DNA of 64,000 nt from Bacteroidales bacterium (GCA_035353855.1 DAOQAK010000015.1:1-64000); one strand, 5' to 3'. Shown: positions 11,113 through 20,603, counted from the first letter of the stretch. Notes: generated from the sequence alone by a model not told the origin. A program made the numbers and translations.

Positions 11113-12921
11113 ATGATAAAAAAATCATTACGCTTACACGATTATATAATACCCGTTTTTATTATACTTATATTTTTTCTTTACACTATCGACCTGTATG
11201 CTCGTGCAGGCGGCGGTGGCGGAAGCAGCGGTGGTGGCAATGGCGATGATGGCGGATTAATAGGTGTATTGATCTATCTTCTTCTTTCCATTCCTTTTCC
11301 ATGGAATTTAATTGTTATTGGGATCATCATACTCTTTGGTTATTTAGGTAATAAAAAAGCGAAACAACAAACTATACTTAACCAACTTCCTGATGGAAAT
11401 GCTCCCGATAAAATTAAAGCTATCACCAATTACATGCAGGTTAATCCAACATTCAATGTTGAAAATTTTAAAGCTAAAGTAAAAACTGCTTTCATGCAAA
11501 TACAGGAAGCATGGATGCTTAAAGATATGAGCAAAGTCCGCAAATACATATCCGACGGCATGTACCAACGAATGAACATACAGTTTAAAATGATGAACAT
11601 TCTTGAACAAACCAATACCATTGGAAAACTTATGGTTCATAATATTTATATCGACAAAATAGAATATGATGGGAATTATGAAATCATTCATACTGCAATC
11701 CATGCTTCCATAGTCGACCGGTTTGAAAGCAAAAAATATCCTCAACTCAATTCAGGCGGTGCTGAAGATTTTGTAGAGTATTGGTCATTTATAAAACGAA
11801 AAGGTATTGAAGAAAAAAATCTTTTCAATACGCAGAATTGTCCGAAGTGTGGCGCTGAACTCCCCATGAATGCAGGCGATGTAAGCCAGTGCAGCTATTG
11901 TAAGACCATCACCAACCTTGGCGACTACGACTGGATATTATGCGAAATCACACAAGCCGATGATTACATTGCCATACATCCCCGTGCTTCCAGGAAGGCT
12001 GCTCTTTCTTCCAAAGTAAATGAAATATTGAGTACCGATGCAACATTCAGCATACAGCACCTGGAAGACAAAGCCAGCAATGGTTTCCTCCAAATGGTTA
12101 CCGCGCGTGTTTTGAAAGATGCAAAAATAATGAGACGTTTTGTTACTGATGAAGCTTTTGAAAAATTCAGCAGGTTTAACAACGACAATATTGTTTATAA
12201 TCGTTTTTATTTAAACGATGTTACGCTTATAGGCATTAGCCGAAACGAGAATAAATATACACTTGCATTCGCCATAAAATATTCTTACCAGTCGGTATCA
12301 TTAAATAACGGGCAAGCCATACTTCTAAACCCTGTTGTATTAAGCAAAACAGAAACCGTGCTGATGATTCGTGATATTACTGCAGGAAATTCAAAAGGTT
12401 CATTATATGCTCATGTATGCCCATCATGCGGTGGTCCAGTGAAAGATACCATTGATATCAAATGTCAGTTCTGTGGCAACGAACTGAACAGCACAAAAAA
12501 TGAATGGATTATTTCTGATGTACTCAACTCAGGCGAATACCACGACTATTTCAGTGAAAATGAAGATTCATATATGGCCAGCCTTTCTGCCAATAAACTG
12601 GAAAGCTTGTATGATGTACGCGATTATGCTTTTAATAATGTGCTTGCAGTGATGGCCGCCGACAGAAAATTTGAACAGGAAGAAATGGCAATGGCTACAA
12701 AACTTTGTAAAAAATGGGGATATAAATACGATAACATCATTCCCATGTTCAATATGGCTAAGAACAACGGGCTGGTAATCCGTATGCCCGACAACACAAA
12801 GAAACAACAGAAAATTTTCAGACTGATGGAAAAAGCTGCTGCTATTGACGGGATGGTTTCTGATGAAGAAAAAGATTTACTTGAAAGCGTGAAACAACAA
12901 TATGGGATTTATGAGGGGTAA
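11113..12921 (+). CDS. Membrane protein with Tim44-like repeats, two zinc ribbons and a TerB-like domain
   Basis: A 602-aa protein. It has an N-terminal TM or uncleaved signal, a Gly-rich stretch (ARAGGGGGSSGGG), then a second TM helix (about 60-78). Next come a Tim44-like domain (about 115-235), a zinc ribbon CPKCG...CSYC (from about residue 243), a second Tim44-like region (about 280-430), and a second zinc ribbon CPSCG...CQFCG (from about 436). A helical TerB-like acidic domain ends it (about 490-602, AVMAADRKFEQEE and IDGMVSDEEKD). The frame opens at 11017, but a promoter box at 11087 and the hydrophobic N-terminus support this start. Tim44-like bacterial proteins are poorly characterised; function unknown. 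It may bind membrane surfaces or client proteins. Confidence 0.8.
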   Translation: MIKKSLRLHDYIIPVFIILIFFLYTIDLYARAGGGGGSSGGGNGDDGGLIGVLIYLLLSIPFPWNLIVIGIIILFGYLGNKKAKQQTILNQLPDGNAPDKIKAITNYMQVNPTFNVENFKAKVKTAFMQIQEAWMLKDMSKVRKYISDGMYQRMNIQFKMMNILEQTNTIGKLMVHNIYIDKIEYDGNYEIIHTAIHASIVDRFESKKYPQLNSGGAEDFVEYWSFIKRKGIEEKNLFNTQNCPKCGAELPMNAGDVSQCSYCKTITNLGDYDWILCEITQADDYIAIHPRASRKAALSSKVNEILSTDATFSIQHLEDKASNGFLQMVTARVLKDAKIMRRFVTDEAFEKFSRFNNDNIVYNRFYLNDVTLIGISRNENKYTLAFAIKYSYQSVSLNNGQAILLNPVVLSKTETVLMIRDITAGNSKGSLYAHVCPSCGGPVKDTIDIKCQFCGNELNSTKNEWIISDVLNSGEYHDYFSENEDSYMASLSANKLESLYDVRDYAFNNVLAVMAADRKFEQEEMAMATKLCKKWGYKYDNIIPMFNMAKNNGLVIRMPDNTKKQQKIFRLMEKAAAIDGMVSDEEKDLLESVKQQYGIYEG

Positions 12922-13057
12922 AGTTCCGCGTATTTGTTGTGTTTGTGTGTTTGAACCGCTTGTCTTATTCCCCGTTAATAAAATTACCAAAAAGATTTAA
13001 GGACACCAAATATATCATCAGCCCAAATACAATAAATACGCTGTTATACAATGGGCT

Positions 13058-13690
13058 TTATTCCTTTTTTAGTTTTCTATCCGACAAATATGCAAGTAGA
13101 ATGAACAATCCATTGGAAAACAACACGACAGAAGTTCGCAAATAATCATTATTTTTCATCATTTCAGGTTCATCCCTAAATACCATACCTGAGAAACTTG
13201 TTATCATTAAAAATAGTAATACATACGAAAACACATTCCTTCTCCTTATCAACAGCCAACCTATTAATACAAACAGGATCTCAAGAGCATATGCAAAATA
13301 TGGAAATTGCCACAAACCAAATCCAACTTTATATGTCCCAAATAATATCGGCAAATCATTTGTATGAACAATTAAATCAATAAACCAATGTGATAACACA
13401 CATAAGCCTAAAATCCATGCTTCTCTTTTTTTATTCTTAATCCAAAATATAAAGAACACTATCAAAGAAATTAGTATCGCACCTAATAATGAATGAGAAA
13501 AAGGCAAATCCAAATGGTTTCTAAAAAAAGGATTATCACTCGAATTATAGGAAGCCTTTTCGATCCCTAATAAAACAAATGTAAAAGCAATGATATCCAG
13601 TAACTGTACTGATGCAAATAACAGCCATAGTGGTAGCTCCGGAGCTTTTTTCTTTACTACATATCCTAATCCATAATGTCCTATAAACAT
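13058..13690 (-). CDS. Integral membrane protein, YdjM/DUF457-like metal-dependent hydrolase type
   Basis: A 210-aa polytopic protein with about six TM helices. Conserved-looking polar residues sit at helix ends: GHYGLGYV near the N-terminus, DLPFSHSL, and LSHWFIDLIVH. This HxxxG / SHS / SHWxxD pattern recalls the DUF457 group of membrane-bound predicted metal hydrolases. The substrate is unknown. It is a single gene on the minus strand, convergent with the Tim44-like gene, with no visible terminator between them. Confidence 0.75.
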   Translation of the reverse strand: MFIGHYGLGYVVKKKAPELPLWLLFASVQLLDIIAFTFVLLGIEKASYNSSDNPFFRNHLDLPFSHSLLGAILISLIVFFIFWIKNKKREAWILGLCVLSHWFIDLIVHTNDLPILFGTYKVGFGLWQFPYFAYALEILFVLIGWLLIRRRNVFSYVLLFLMITSFSGMVFRDEPEMMKNNDYLRTSVVLFSNGLFILLAYLSDRKLKKE

Positions 13691-13777
13691 AATTTCTAAA
13701 ATTTAGTTATTAATTTTTCCTAGTATGCTCGTTGTCGTTTTTAACCTTGCATATAACTATCCTATTTTATTTTTAAT

Positions 13778-13829
13778 GGCGGACTGTCTGGCGGATACAG
13801 ACGATTCTGCCGAACACTTGCAGTCCGCC
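13778..13829. repeat. GC-rich inverted repeat
   Basis: GGCGGACTG (13778-13786) pairs perfectly with CAGTCCGCC (13821-13829) across a 34-base loop. It is strikingly GC-rich for this AT-rich region and lies between two minus-strand genes. No T-run follows on the minus strand, so it is not a simple terminator. Similar GC-rich islands occur at 14750 and 62991. Confidence 0.6.
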
Positions 13830-13864
13830 GCTTGTAAAAGACGCAAGATATACATAGGTTTGAA

Positions 13865-14275
13865 TTATAATACTTTCAAAAAACTTTCAGCGGTCATAAC
13901 AGGTATCTGTGAGTGCTTATAGTCTGAGATGTTCCTTGTCAGAATCGCAGAACATTTATTTTCGATAGCACAAAAATATTGAATACCGTCCTCAAAGTCT
14001 TTAAAATCGGAGCTAAGAGCTAATTCAATAGTTTTATTGTCAACTGGTAAAACAGTGACGATAGATTTGAATTTAAAAAGAATCTTTTTTGCTTTTTCCT
14101 GTCCATTATCTTTTGAAAGCAAGTAAAATAAAGTCGCAAAAGTCAAAGAAGATACATGTATGTGTAACTTGCCATTGTCTGCGAGAGATAAAACCTGGGC
14201 AGCAGGGAGATAAAACGATTTTCTATTAGCCAATAGATCAAGAATGATGTCAGTGTCTATGAAAATCTTTTTCAT
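13865..14275 (-). CDS. PIN-domain ribonuclease toxin (VapC-like)
   Basis: A 136-aa PIN-domain protein, the likely toxin of a type II toxin-antitoxin pair. Acidic active-site residues are visible in KIFIDTDIILDLL at the N-terminus, the central DFEDGIQYFCAI and the C-terminal LTRNISDY, the usual PIN pattern for metal-dependent RNA cleavage. It overlaps the upstream antitoxin by 4 nt (ATGA), so the two are translationally coupled. The RNA target cannot be inferred. Confidence 0.9.
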   Translation of the reverse strand: MKKIFIDTDIILDLLANRKSFYLPAAQVLSLADNGKLHIHVSSLTFATLFYLLSKDNGQEKAKKILFKFKSIVTVLPVDNKTIELALSSDFKDFEDGIQYFCAIENKCSAILTRNISDYKHSQIPVMTAESFLKVL

Positions 14276-14514
14276 TTGTATTTATTTGTCAGGTGATCAA
14301 TATACTGTTTCTCCATGTCAGTGTGTTTTGACTTTATAACACCAGAAAGCGACTCAACAAGAGGTGAAATTTTGATGTCCTGTCGATTGCGCCGAACTAA
14401 AAGTCTAAGGTAATTTTCAATCATTTTTGAAAGACTTGTATTTTTGTCTCTTGCATAGTCCTTGGCAAGTTCGATAGTGTCTTGGTCAAGTTTTAATGTT
14501 AGTTTTGAGTTCAT
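14272..14514 (-). CDS. Antitoxin partner of the PIN toxin (DUF6364-like, ribbon-helix-helix type)
   Basis: An 80-aa protein. Its N-terminus KLTLKLDQDTIELAKDYA, followed by NTSLSKMIENYLRLL, fits a ribbon-helix-helix DNA-binding fold as in DUF6364-type antitoxins. The basic middle and polar tail would wrap the toxin. It lies first in the operon, as is usual for antitoxins, and stops within the toxin start. Autoregulation is likely, since TACGTA palindromes flank the promoter just upstream. Confidence 0.82.
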   Translation of the reverse strand: MNSKLTLKLDQDTIELAKDYARDKNTSLSKMIENYLRLLVRRNRQDIKISPLVESLSGVIKSKHTDMEKQYIDHLTNKYK

Positions 14515-14527
14515 GGCTGAAGTTTTA

Positions 14528-14565
14528 TACGTACAAAGATATATATTAAATACGTATTATCCAAA
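14528..14565 (-). promoter_or_regulatory. Toxin-antitoxin promoter with paired TACGTA sites
   Basis: On the minus strand TTTG (14562-14565), 20 bp, TATCTTTG (14534-14541) is a full Bacteroidetes promoter. TACGTA palindromes at 14528-14533 and 14551-14556 sit on either side of the -7 box, 23 bp apart. They are good candidates for the antitoxin operator. Confidence 0.7.
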
Positions 14566-14913
14566 TTTATTTTCAACAAACTTATGCATAATGTATGCGC
14601 TGTTCTATTGAACCAAATCTATTCGCCAAAAGAGGAGCAGCTATTTATTTGCCTCTACTTTAAATTCTATTTCAAATATAGAAATTTATTCCCCTTTATA
14701 AGCAATAAATATTTTACTTGCAAAAAGCAAAGATGTTTAGATCCAGTAATACCTGCCTGGACGGCAAGGCAGGCTGAGCGTTAGAGTTTCGGAATGTTCG
14801 CAATCTCATTCACTGAAGAATAATTTTGATTATCCAACCCCGAATTCGTTGCGGCGAACGAATGATGAAGTTTTATTGAGGCATTGAAATTTCGATGTTC
14901 ACAATAAATTTTC
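14566..14913. other. Non-coding gap between TA operon and efflux operon
   Basis: About 350 bp without a credible gene. A 66-codon frame from 14584 has no homology that I recognise and runs into a GC-rich repeat. Contents are the GC-rich inverted repeat CCTGCC/GGCAGG (14752-14757 with 14768-14773) and a small hairpin ATTCGTT/AACGAAT (14844-14863). No promoter was recognised. Confidence 0.5.
14750..14777. repeat. GC-rich short inverted repeat
   Basis: CCTGCC (14752-14757) pairs with GGCAGG (14768-14773) within a GC-rich patch in an AT-rich gap. It shares the GGCAAGGC core with the island at 62991-63043, suggesting a dispersed repeat family. Confidence 0.5.
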
Positions 14914-16278
14914 TTATTTATTATTGACCATCTGCAAATACGAAGTTAAATAAATTTTATATTCAATGAATTGTTCAGTATATTCATTCCTGCACTGCCG
15001 TAATAGTGATTCGGATTCCAGGACTTCGGAAAGGGTTGACATACCTGCACGATAGTAATCCGTTGCCACTTTCAGGTTTTGAGAAGCTACCTTCATGGCT
15101 TGTTCCGAAAGAATAATTTGATTGTATGATTGTTCACATTCATTCCATGCTTTCTGCATTTGCAGTAAAAGTTTTTCATTGATATCTTTCCTGTTGTTCT
15201 CAGCAATTTGTTGTTGTATCTTCTGTTTTTTTATATTGTGGCTTGCTTCCCACCACCCGGAAACAGGAATGGTAACCGTTGAAAAAATTATTCCGTTCGT
15301 ATTATTCTTTTCCATCAGGTTATTGTATAGATACCCTGCGCCAATAGCCACTTGCGGCATGGTTTCACCTACCAGCATCTGCTTTTTGATCTGTTCTGAC
15401 TGCACTTTTAAATTCAATAATTTATATTCATCACGGTTGGCAAGCGCCTGGTTATGGGCTGCCCTGTACTGATATGGCGCAGCTACTGTATCACCGAAAA
15501 TAATTGAATCGGTAAGTTGAAGCTTTTCATCATACGGGATTCCGGTATACTGGCACAAAGACATTGTTGCTAAAGCAATACCATCTTCTGCTTTAAGCCT
15601 TTTAGAGCGAAGTTCATTTTGTTTCAACATTATTTTTAACAGGTCATTCTGTAATACAACACCTGATTGATATGCACCGTTAACATCTTTATATAATGTA
15701 TCCAGCAGCTTTTCGGCAGTAGCAATGGTTTTTAATTTTTCTTTCAGCGATACTACCAGCCAGTAACTTACTTCTGTTTGAAGAACCACTGAATCTTCGG
15801 CAAGATTACATTTGTACTGAGCTGCTTCCATTCCTAATTTCGCCAATTGATTTCCTTTTGCGATTCTTCCTCCGGCATAAATAGGTTGCAGCGCTGTAAC
15901 TCCGCCCAGCATTCCATCTTTTATCATTTGCATGTTTATAGTGGCATCAGGAATATAGGCTCCATAGTTGGAATACAGTGTTTGAATAATATCATTGATA
16001 CTTTGGTTTTCAAAAGTAACATCAATGTCAACATCGTTTGCATTCATGTCAAACAACGAACTGTTCGATTTGAAAGCGCTTCCCATGGCGGTAATTGTTG
16101 GAAAGTATTTGGTATAAGCTGCTTTTTTGGTTTGTATGGCAGCTTCTAATTCCAGCCCGGCATTTTTTATTTTGGCGTTATTGATAAGCGCCATTTTCCT
16201 GCATGAATCCAGCGAGTATTGCGCTTGCAGCGGAATAACGATTGACAGAGCTATGATTGTAATTATTTGTGTTTTCAT
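14914..16278 (-). CDS. TolC-family outer-membrane efflux channel
   Basis: A 454-aa outer-membrane channel subunit with a signal peptide (MKTQIITIIALSIVIPLQAQ). The body has the internal duplication typical of TolC/OEP proteins. Long amphipathic coiled-coil segments surround the repeats, for example LELEAAIQTKKAAYTKYFPTI in the first half and LKVATDYYRAGMSTLSEVLE in the second. It is last in the efflux operon, 9 bp downstream of the RND pump gene, and would complete the tripartite exporter. Confidence 0.93.
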   Translation of the reverse strand: MKTQIITIIALSIVIPLQAQYSLDSCRKMALINNAKIKNAGLELEAAIQTKKAAYTKYFPTITAMGSAFKSNSSLFDMNANDVDIDVTFENQSINDIIQTLYSNYGAYIPDATINMQMIKDGMLGGVTALQPIYAGGRIAKGNQLAKLGMEAAQYKCNLAEDSVVLQTEVSYWLVVSLKEKLKTIATAEKLLDTLYKDVNGAYQSGVVLQNDLLKIMLKQNELRSKRLKAEDGIALATMSLCQYTGIPYDEKLQLTDSIIFGDTVAAPYQYRAAHNQALANRDEYKLLNLKVQSEQIKKQMLVGETMPQVAIGAGYLYNNLMEKNNTNGIIFSTVTIPVSGWWEASHNIKKQKIQQQIAENNRKDINEKLLLQMQKAWNECEQSYNQIILSEQAMKVASQNLKVATDYYRAGMSTLSEVLESESLLRQCRNEYTEQFIEYKIYLTSYLQMVNNK

Positions 16279-16287
16279 TTTTATAGA

Positions 16288-19200
16288 TTATACTTTTTTA
16301 TAAACCTGCCAATATACTACCGGCAAAATGGTTACTACCAGGACAAGTGAAAAGACCATCCCAAAACATATCACTACTCCCATGGGCAACCAAAGGGTAC
16401 TTTTACCAAGGATCATGGGAATTACACCTACTGCAGCAGCTGCGGAAGTAAGAAAGATAGGACGCATTCGACGTTTCCCTGCTTCAAATGCAGCATGTTT
16501 TGCATCATATTTTTTTTCTGTCCTTAACTTTTCTGCATACTCAAACATGATAATAGCATTTCTTACTATAATGCCTATCAAACTTACAATTCCCAAAACT
16601 GAAGTAATACCAAAATCAATATCAAATATCCATATTCCAATAATAGCACCCAGCAAACTAAGCACTGTTGAAGCAATTCCCAATATAGCAATGCTGATTT
16701 TTTTAAATGCAAAAAGCAGGAAAAAGAAGATTATCAATATAGCTATACCAAGCCCTGTAATAATTTCCGGTATAAGATCCTTGTTAACTCCAACTAGTCC
16801 GCCATACGAAATTTCAACATCAGAGGGAAGTTGAGGTTTAAGTTTTTGATTTATATATTTTGAAATTTTTGCCATGCTTTTAGGTTGACTTCCCCCGTAT
16901 TTCAAATCGCATGATACCGTAAGGCAATGCACACCGTTTCGTGTTACAATTTGCGAAGGTTGCCAATCGGGAGAAATAGTTGCTACTTGTCTTAATGGCA
17001 CCCAAACACCGGGTATCAGGGTTGGGATCATTTCTTCTTTCAGTGATTGAAAATCGGTTTCATTACCTTTTCGCTCTCTTTTGAGTTTAACCGGAACAGC
17101 ATAATCATCTTCCCATAGCGTAGTTAGTGGTATTCCACTGAAACTAGAAGCCAGGTCAACTGCTAACATAGATTTTGTAATTCCCAAACGGCTTGCTTCT
17201 AACTGATCAAGGTCAATTTTTGTACAAGGCTGATAACCGTCGAAATCGGTGTGTATCCACGATAACTCGTTATCCATCGTATGTAAATAAGCCACGAGTT
17301 TATCCGCTTCTTCACGTAGTTTCTGAATACTATCGCCGGTAAAGCGAACTTCAATAGGATTCTTCACTGCCTGGTAATCGATCTGTTTAAAACGAAGGAT
17401 CGCATTTGGAAAATAATTTGAATATTTTTCGGAATAGTCCTGAAGTAATTCTTCTGTGTCTTCATTAGAATTGGTATTGACAATAAACTGCGCGTAATTT
17501 TTATCGGGTAGATTAGGTGCGTAGGTTATCATGAAACGTGGGGAACTGGTTCCTATAAATGCAGTTACTGCTTCAACACGGGAATCTTTTAATAAGATAT
17601 GCTGCATACTGTCGCACACCACAGCTGTTTGATCCAATGAACTTCCTGCAGGCAGATGTATTTCCACAGCAAAACAATCCCGTTCAGCAACAGGCATCAT
17701 CTGCACAGGCGTAAACATAAACATGATGACAGAAATCAAAATGACTAATAGCCCTACAGAAATAGTAACAACAGGATGCCTGAAACATTTCTTCAATAGC
17801 CATTCATAACTTCCCTGCAGTATGGAAAAAAATTTGTTTTGCGCCCTGATGACCATCGACTGTTTTGCGACAGGCTTAGCACGTTTAATAAAACGATATT
17901 CAAGAAACGGTGTCATCAGCATGGCAACAACCAATGATACCATAAGTGCAAAACCAAAAGTGTAAGGAAAATGTTTTACAAAATCATTAAGCGGACCTGT
18001 AAGTGTGAACAGGAACGGAAAGAAGGCTGCACTCATTGCAAGTGTTGCAATCAACAAAGGTTGAAAATAATCCTTTGCACTTTTTACAGCCGAATGCCAA
18101 CGCGATAATCCATGTTCAAGGTTGTCAATGTATCCATCAATAACCACAATGGAGTTGTCAACGATCATACCCAGCACAACAATAAGCGCTGCCAGCGTTA
18201 CTGTGTTCAGCTCCATTCCACAAGCATACATAAATGCCCATGTGATTGCAATAGTTATCGGAATGCCTGATGCTGCTACCAATGCGGAACGTACAGGAAA
18301 CAACATTAGCATGACAGCAATTACAACCAGTATGGCAAATATTAGATCGCGCATGAATGAACTTACTGAACTGCTTACTACTTTAGGCAAGTCGGTAATA
18401 CGATATAATGTTACACTTTGCGGAAGTGTTTTTTGAAAATCCTGCAATACCGTTTCCACATTCTTTCCAAACTTCACAATATTATTCCCCGACTGCATTT
18501 CAACAGATAATACTAATGCTTCTTCTCCATCTTTATTGATATAACTGACCGGCTTTTCGTATTCTCTTTCAATACGGGCAATATCTTTCAACCTGATCAC
18601 ATTTCCATCAGGGTCGGTATAAATGATCTGTTCGGCAATTTCTTTTTCAGAAGTAAACGGGGTATTAATATGAATAGGAACATTCATATCGCAGTTATCG
18701 ATAGTTCCGCCCATGCTTAAAAAACCCTGTGTGTATAAATTCAGCATCAATGTTTTTGAGCTGATGCCATAGGTTGCTAATTTCTCCTGCTCTATATAAA
18801 CAGAAATCTCTTCGTTCCTTTTACCAAAAACTTTTATATTTCCTACAGCTTTTACTGTTCTCAATTTATCGCACAGCTTATCCATATAAGTTTCCAGTTC
18901 CCGGTAGCTTTTGTCTTTCGACTCCATAGTTATTAATAGTGATGATGTGTTTCCGAAATCATCATTCACAACTATAGCCAGTACGCCGGAAGGTAACTGG
19001 ATTTTAAAATCCTTTAACCCGTGTTTTATTTTTGACCATACTTCATCTTTATTATGTACACTTTTACTTAGCTCAACAAATATGTATACAATCCCATCCC
19101 TTGAATATGAGTAGGTATTTTTTTTGTCAACTTCCTGGTATGTGAATAAAAAATTCTCTAATGGTTTGGTTAATTGTTTTTCCACTTCTTCGGGTGTTGC

Positions 19201-19374
19201 TCCCGGGTAAACAGCTGCCACAACACCCTGCCGTATGGTAAAATCAGGGAATTCCTGTTTGTTCATTTCAATCAACCCATATATTCCGAAGCCAACAAAT
19301 AACGCTACAATCAACCACACAATCTTGTAGTGTTTCATCATTGAATCTATTATGCCTTTATTAATTTTTTTCAT
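16288..19374 (-). CDS. RND efflux permease (inner membrane pump)
   Basis: A 1028-aa AcrB-like resistance-nodulation-division transporter, full length, with two sets of one plus five TM helices and two large periplasmic loops. The N-terminal QEFPDFTIRQGVVAAVYPGATPEEVE region is a family hallmark (split here as QEFPDFTI and YPGATPEEVE). In TM4 the AcrB Asp-Asp pair reads Asp-Asn (GMIVDNSIVVIDG). In TM10 the AcrB lysine reads Arg (IIVRNAIIMFEYA), so the proton relay is altered. It lies between adaptor and TolC genes. Substrate unknown; the operon's FNR-like box hints at a redox or anaerobic link. Confidence 0.95.
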   Translation of the reverse strand: MKKINKGIIDSMMKHYKIVWLIVALFVGFGIYGLIEMNKQEFPDFTIRQGVVAAVYPGATPEEVEKQLTKPLENFLFTYQEVDKKNTYSYSRDGIVYIFVELSKSVHNKDEVWSKIKHGLKDFKIQLPSGVLAIVVNDDFGNTSSLLITMESKDKSYRELETYMDKLCDKLRTVKAVGNIKVFGKRNEEISVYIEQEKLATYGISSKTLMLNLYTQGFLSMGGTIDNCDMNVPIHINTPFTSEKEIAEQIIYTDPDGNVIRLKDIARIEREYEKPVSYINKDGEEALVLSVEMQSGNNIVKFGKNVETVLQDFQKTLPQSVTLYRITDLPKVVSSSVSSFMRDLIFAILVVIAVMLMLFPVRSALVAASGIPITIAITWAFMYACGMELNTVTLAALIVVLGMIVDNSIVVIDGYIDNLEHGLSRWHSAVKSAKDYFQPLLIATLAMSAAFFPFLFTLTGPLNDFVKHFPYTFGFALMVSLVVAMLMTPFLEYRFIKRAKPVAKQSMVIRAQNKFFSILQGSYEWLLKKCFRHPVVTISVGLLVILISVIMFMFTPVQMMPVAERDCFAVEIHLPAGSSLDQTAVVCDSMQHILLKDSRVEAVTAFIGTSSPRFMITYAPNLPDKNYAQFIVNTNSNEDTEELLQDYSEKYSNYFPNAILRFKQIDYQAVKNPIEVRFTGDSIQKLREEADKLVAYLHTMDNELSWIHTDFDGYQPCTKIDLDQLEASRLGITKSMLAVDLASSFSGIPLTTLWEDDYAVPVKLKRERKGNETDFQSLKEEMIPTLIPGVWVPLRQVATISPDWQPSQIVTRNGVHCLTVSCDLKYGGSQPKSMAKISKYINQKLKPQLPSDVEISYGGLVGVNKDLIPEIITGLGIAILIIFFFLLFAFKKISIAILGIASTVLSLLGAIIGIWIFDIDFGITSVLGIVSLIGIIVRNAIIMFEYAEKLRTEKKYDAKHAAFEAGKRRMRPIFLTSAAAAVGVIPMILGKSTLWLPMGVVICFGMVFSLVLVVTILPVVYWQVYKKV

Positions 19375-19490
19375 TTTGTTCCGGTTTCATTGTAATGCTT
19401 ATCATTTTTTATACTGGGCTAATGTGTTTCATAATTTTCGCAAACTCATTCTGCAGAAGTATAATTTAATTTTTTCTGATTTTGAATTCA

Positions 19491-20516
19491 TCAGTATTTT
19501 AATAAACTTCCTTCACTTACTTTCTGGTATCCTTCAACAATTACGGTATCACCTTGTTTCAGCCCCGATTGAATTATTACATTTTTATTGGTAAGTTCAC
19601 CAATAGTAACAAAACAACGCTGAGACCTTTTGTTTTTTGCAACCCAAACATAGCGCTGACCTTCATTGGTAATTTGCACAGCATTTACCGGTACCTGTAT
19701 CTTTGATTCCGATGTATCAGAATATTGAATCAGCGCTTTGCAAACCATTCCCGGAAGTAATTTTTTTTCAGGATTATTTAATTTTACTTTAATATCATAA
19801 CAATGCGAGAGGATATCTGCTTTAATTCCCTTCTCGGTAATTTTACCTGTGAAAGAAGCATTATTCAACGCCGATACGATAACCTGTACATTTTGCCCAA
19901 TACTAATGTCAGCAATTTCATTTTCAGGAATACTTACCTTAACGCATAGCTCACTAATATCAACCAACTTGGCTACCGACTCATAAGGAATAACATTCAT
20001 GCCCTGTTCAATATCCAGCGAACTTATCACACCGGAAATAGGAGCATACATTTTACAATCCTGCAAATTCTTTTTAGCAATTTCAGCTAACGATTTTGCT
20101 TCAGTAAATGCAGTCTGAACTTCAACCCACTTTAATTCCGACAGGCTTCTGTTTTTATAAAGTTGTTCTGAACGGGTATACCCGTCTTGCGCTTTGTCAA
20201 ATGTTGCTTTTGCAACGTTGTATGCATTTTGCGCGGTTGTTTCATTTAAATCTGCGATCAATTGCCCTTTGCTTACCCTGTCGCCTTCCTTTATATAAAC
20301 ATGCTGAACATTCCCTGAAGTCTCAAAACTTAGCGTTGTTGCAAAAGACTCTTCAATAACTCCGACATAATTATGCTCGGTACCTGTTGATGCCGGTTCC
20401 ATTAACTGTATTTTTACAGGTATTGCATTAGGCTCCGAAGTTTGCTTTTTATTTGTGCAGCCATTAATTATTATGGCAATTACAATAATTGCTGTTGCTG
20501 TTTTTATTTTTATCAT
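19491..20516 (-). CDS. RND efflux periplasmic adaptor (membrane fusion lipoprotein)
   Basis: A 341-aa HlyD/AcrA-type adaptor bridging pump and TolC. It has a lipobox (IIINGC, Cys near residue 20), so it is anchored by lipid. Then come a biotinyl-lipoyl half (VYIKEGDRVSKGQLIADL), an alpha-helical hairpin (about 90-155), the second lipoyl half (CKMYAPISGVISSLDIEQG) and a beta-barrel (KVSIPENEIADISIGQ). It ends with the membrane-proximal domain. The 116-bp gap to the pump gene holds no clear terminator. Confidence 0.93.
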   Translation of the reverse strand: MIKIKTATAIIVIAIIINGCTNKKQTSEPNAIPVKIQLMEPASTGTEHNYVGVIEESFATTLSFETSGNVQHVYIKEGDRVSKGQLIADLNETTAQNAYNVAKATFDKAQDGYTRSEQLYKNRSLSELKWVEVQTAFTEAKSLAEIAKKNLQDCKMYAPISGVISSLDIEQGMNVIPYESVAKLVDISELCVKVSIPENEIADISIGQNVQVIVSALNNASFTGKITEKGIKADILSHCYDIKVKLNNPEKKLLPGMVCKALIQYSDTSESKIQVPVNAVQITNEGQRYVWVAKNKRSQRCFVTIGELTNKNVIIQSGLKQGDTVIVEGYQKVSEGSLLKY

Positions 20517-20603
20517 AATTTCCCTTTTTAAAATTGGAAAGCGAATTCGTGTGTATTGTGTTTTATATTGTTTTCTAGTTGCTTTGATTTTCTTATCATT
20601 TTA

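Noticed and set aside
12939..13145. 68-codon plus-strand frame between the Tim44-like gene and the DUF457-like gene
   Set aside because: It overlaps the 3' end of the membrane protein gene on the other strand and shows no coding features.
14584..14784. 66-codon frame on the plus strand
   Set aside because: No signal peptide, domain or coding pattern; it runs into a GC-rich repeat. Treated as non-coding.
16328..16834. 168-codon plus-strand frame opposite the RND pump gene
   Set aside because: Antisense shadow of a conserved gene; no recognisable domain.
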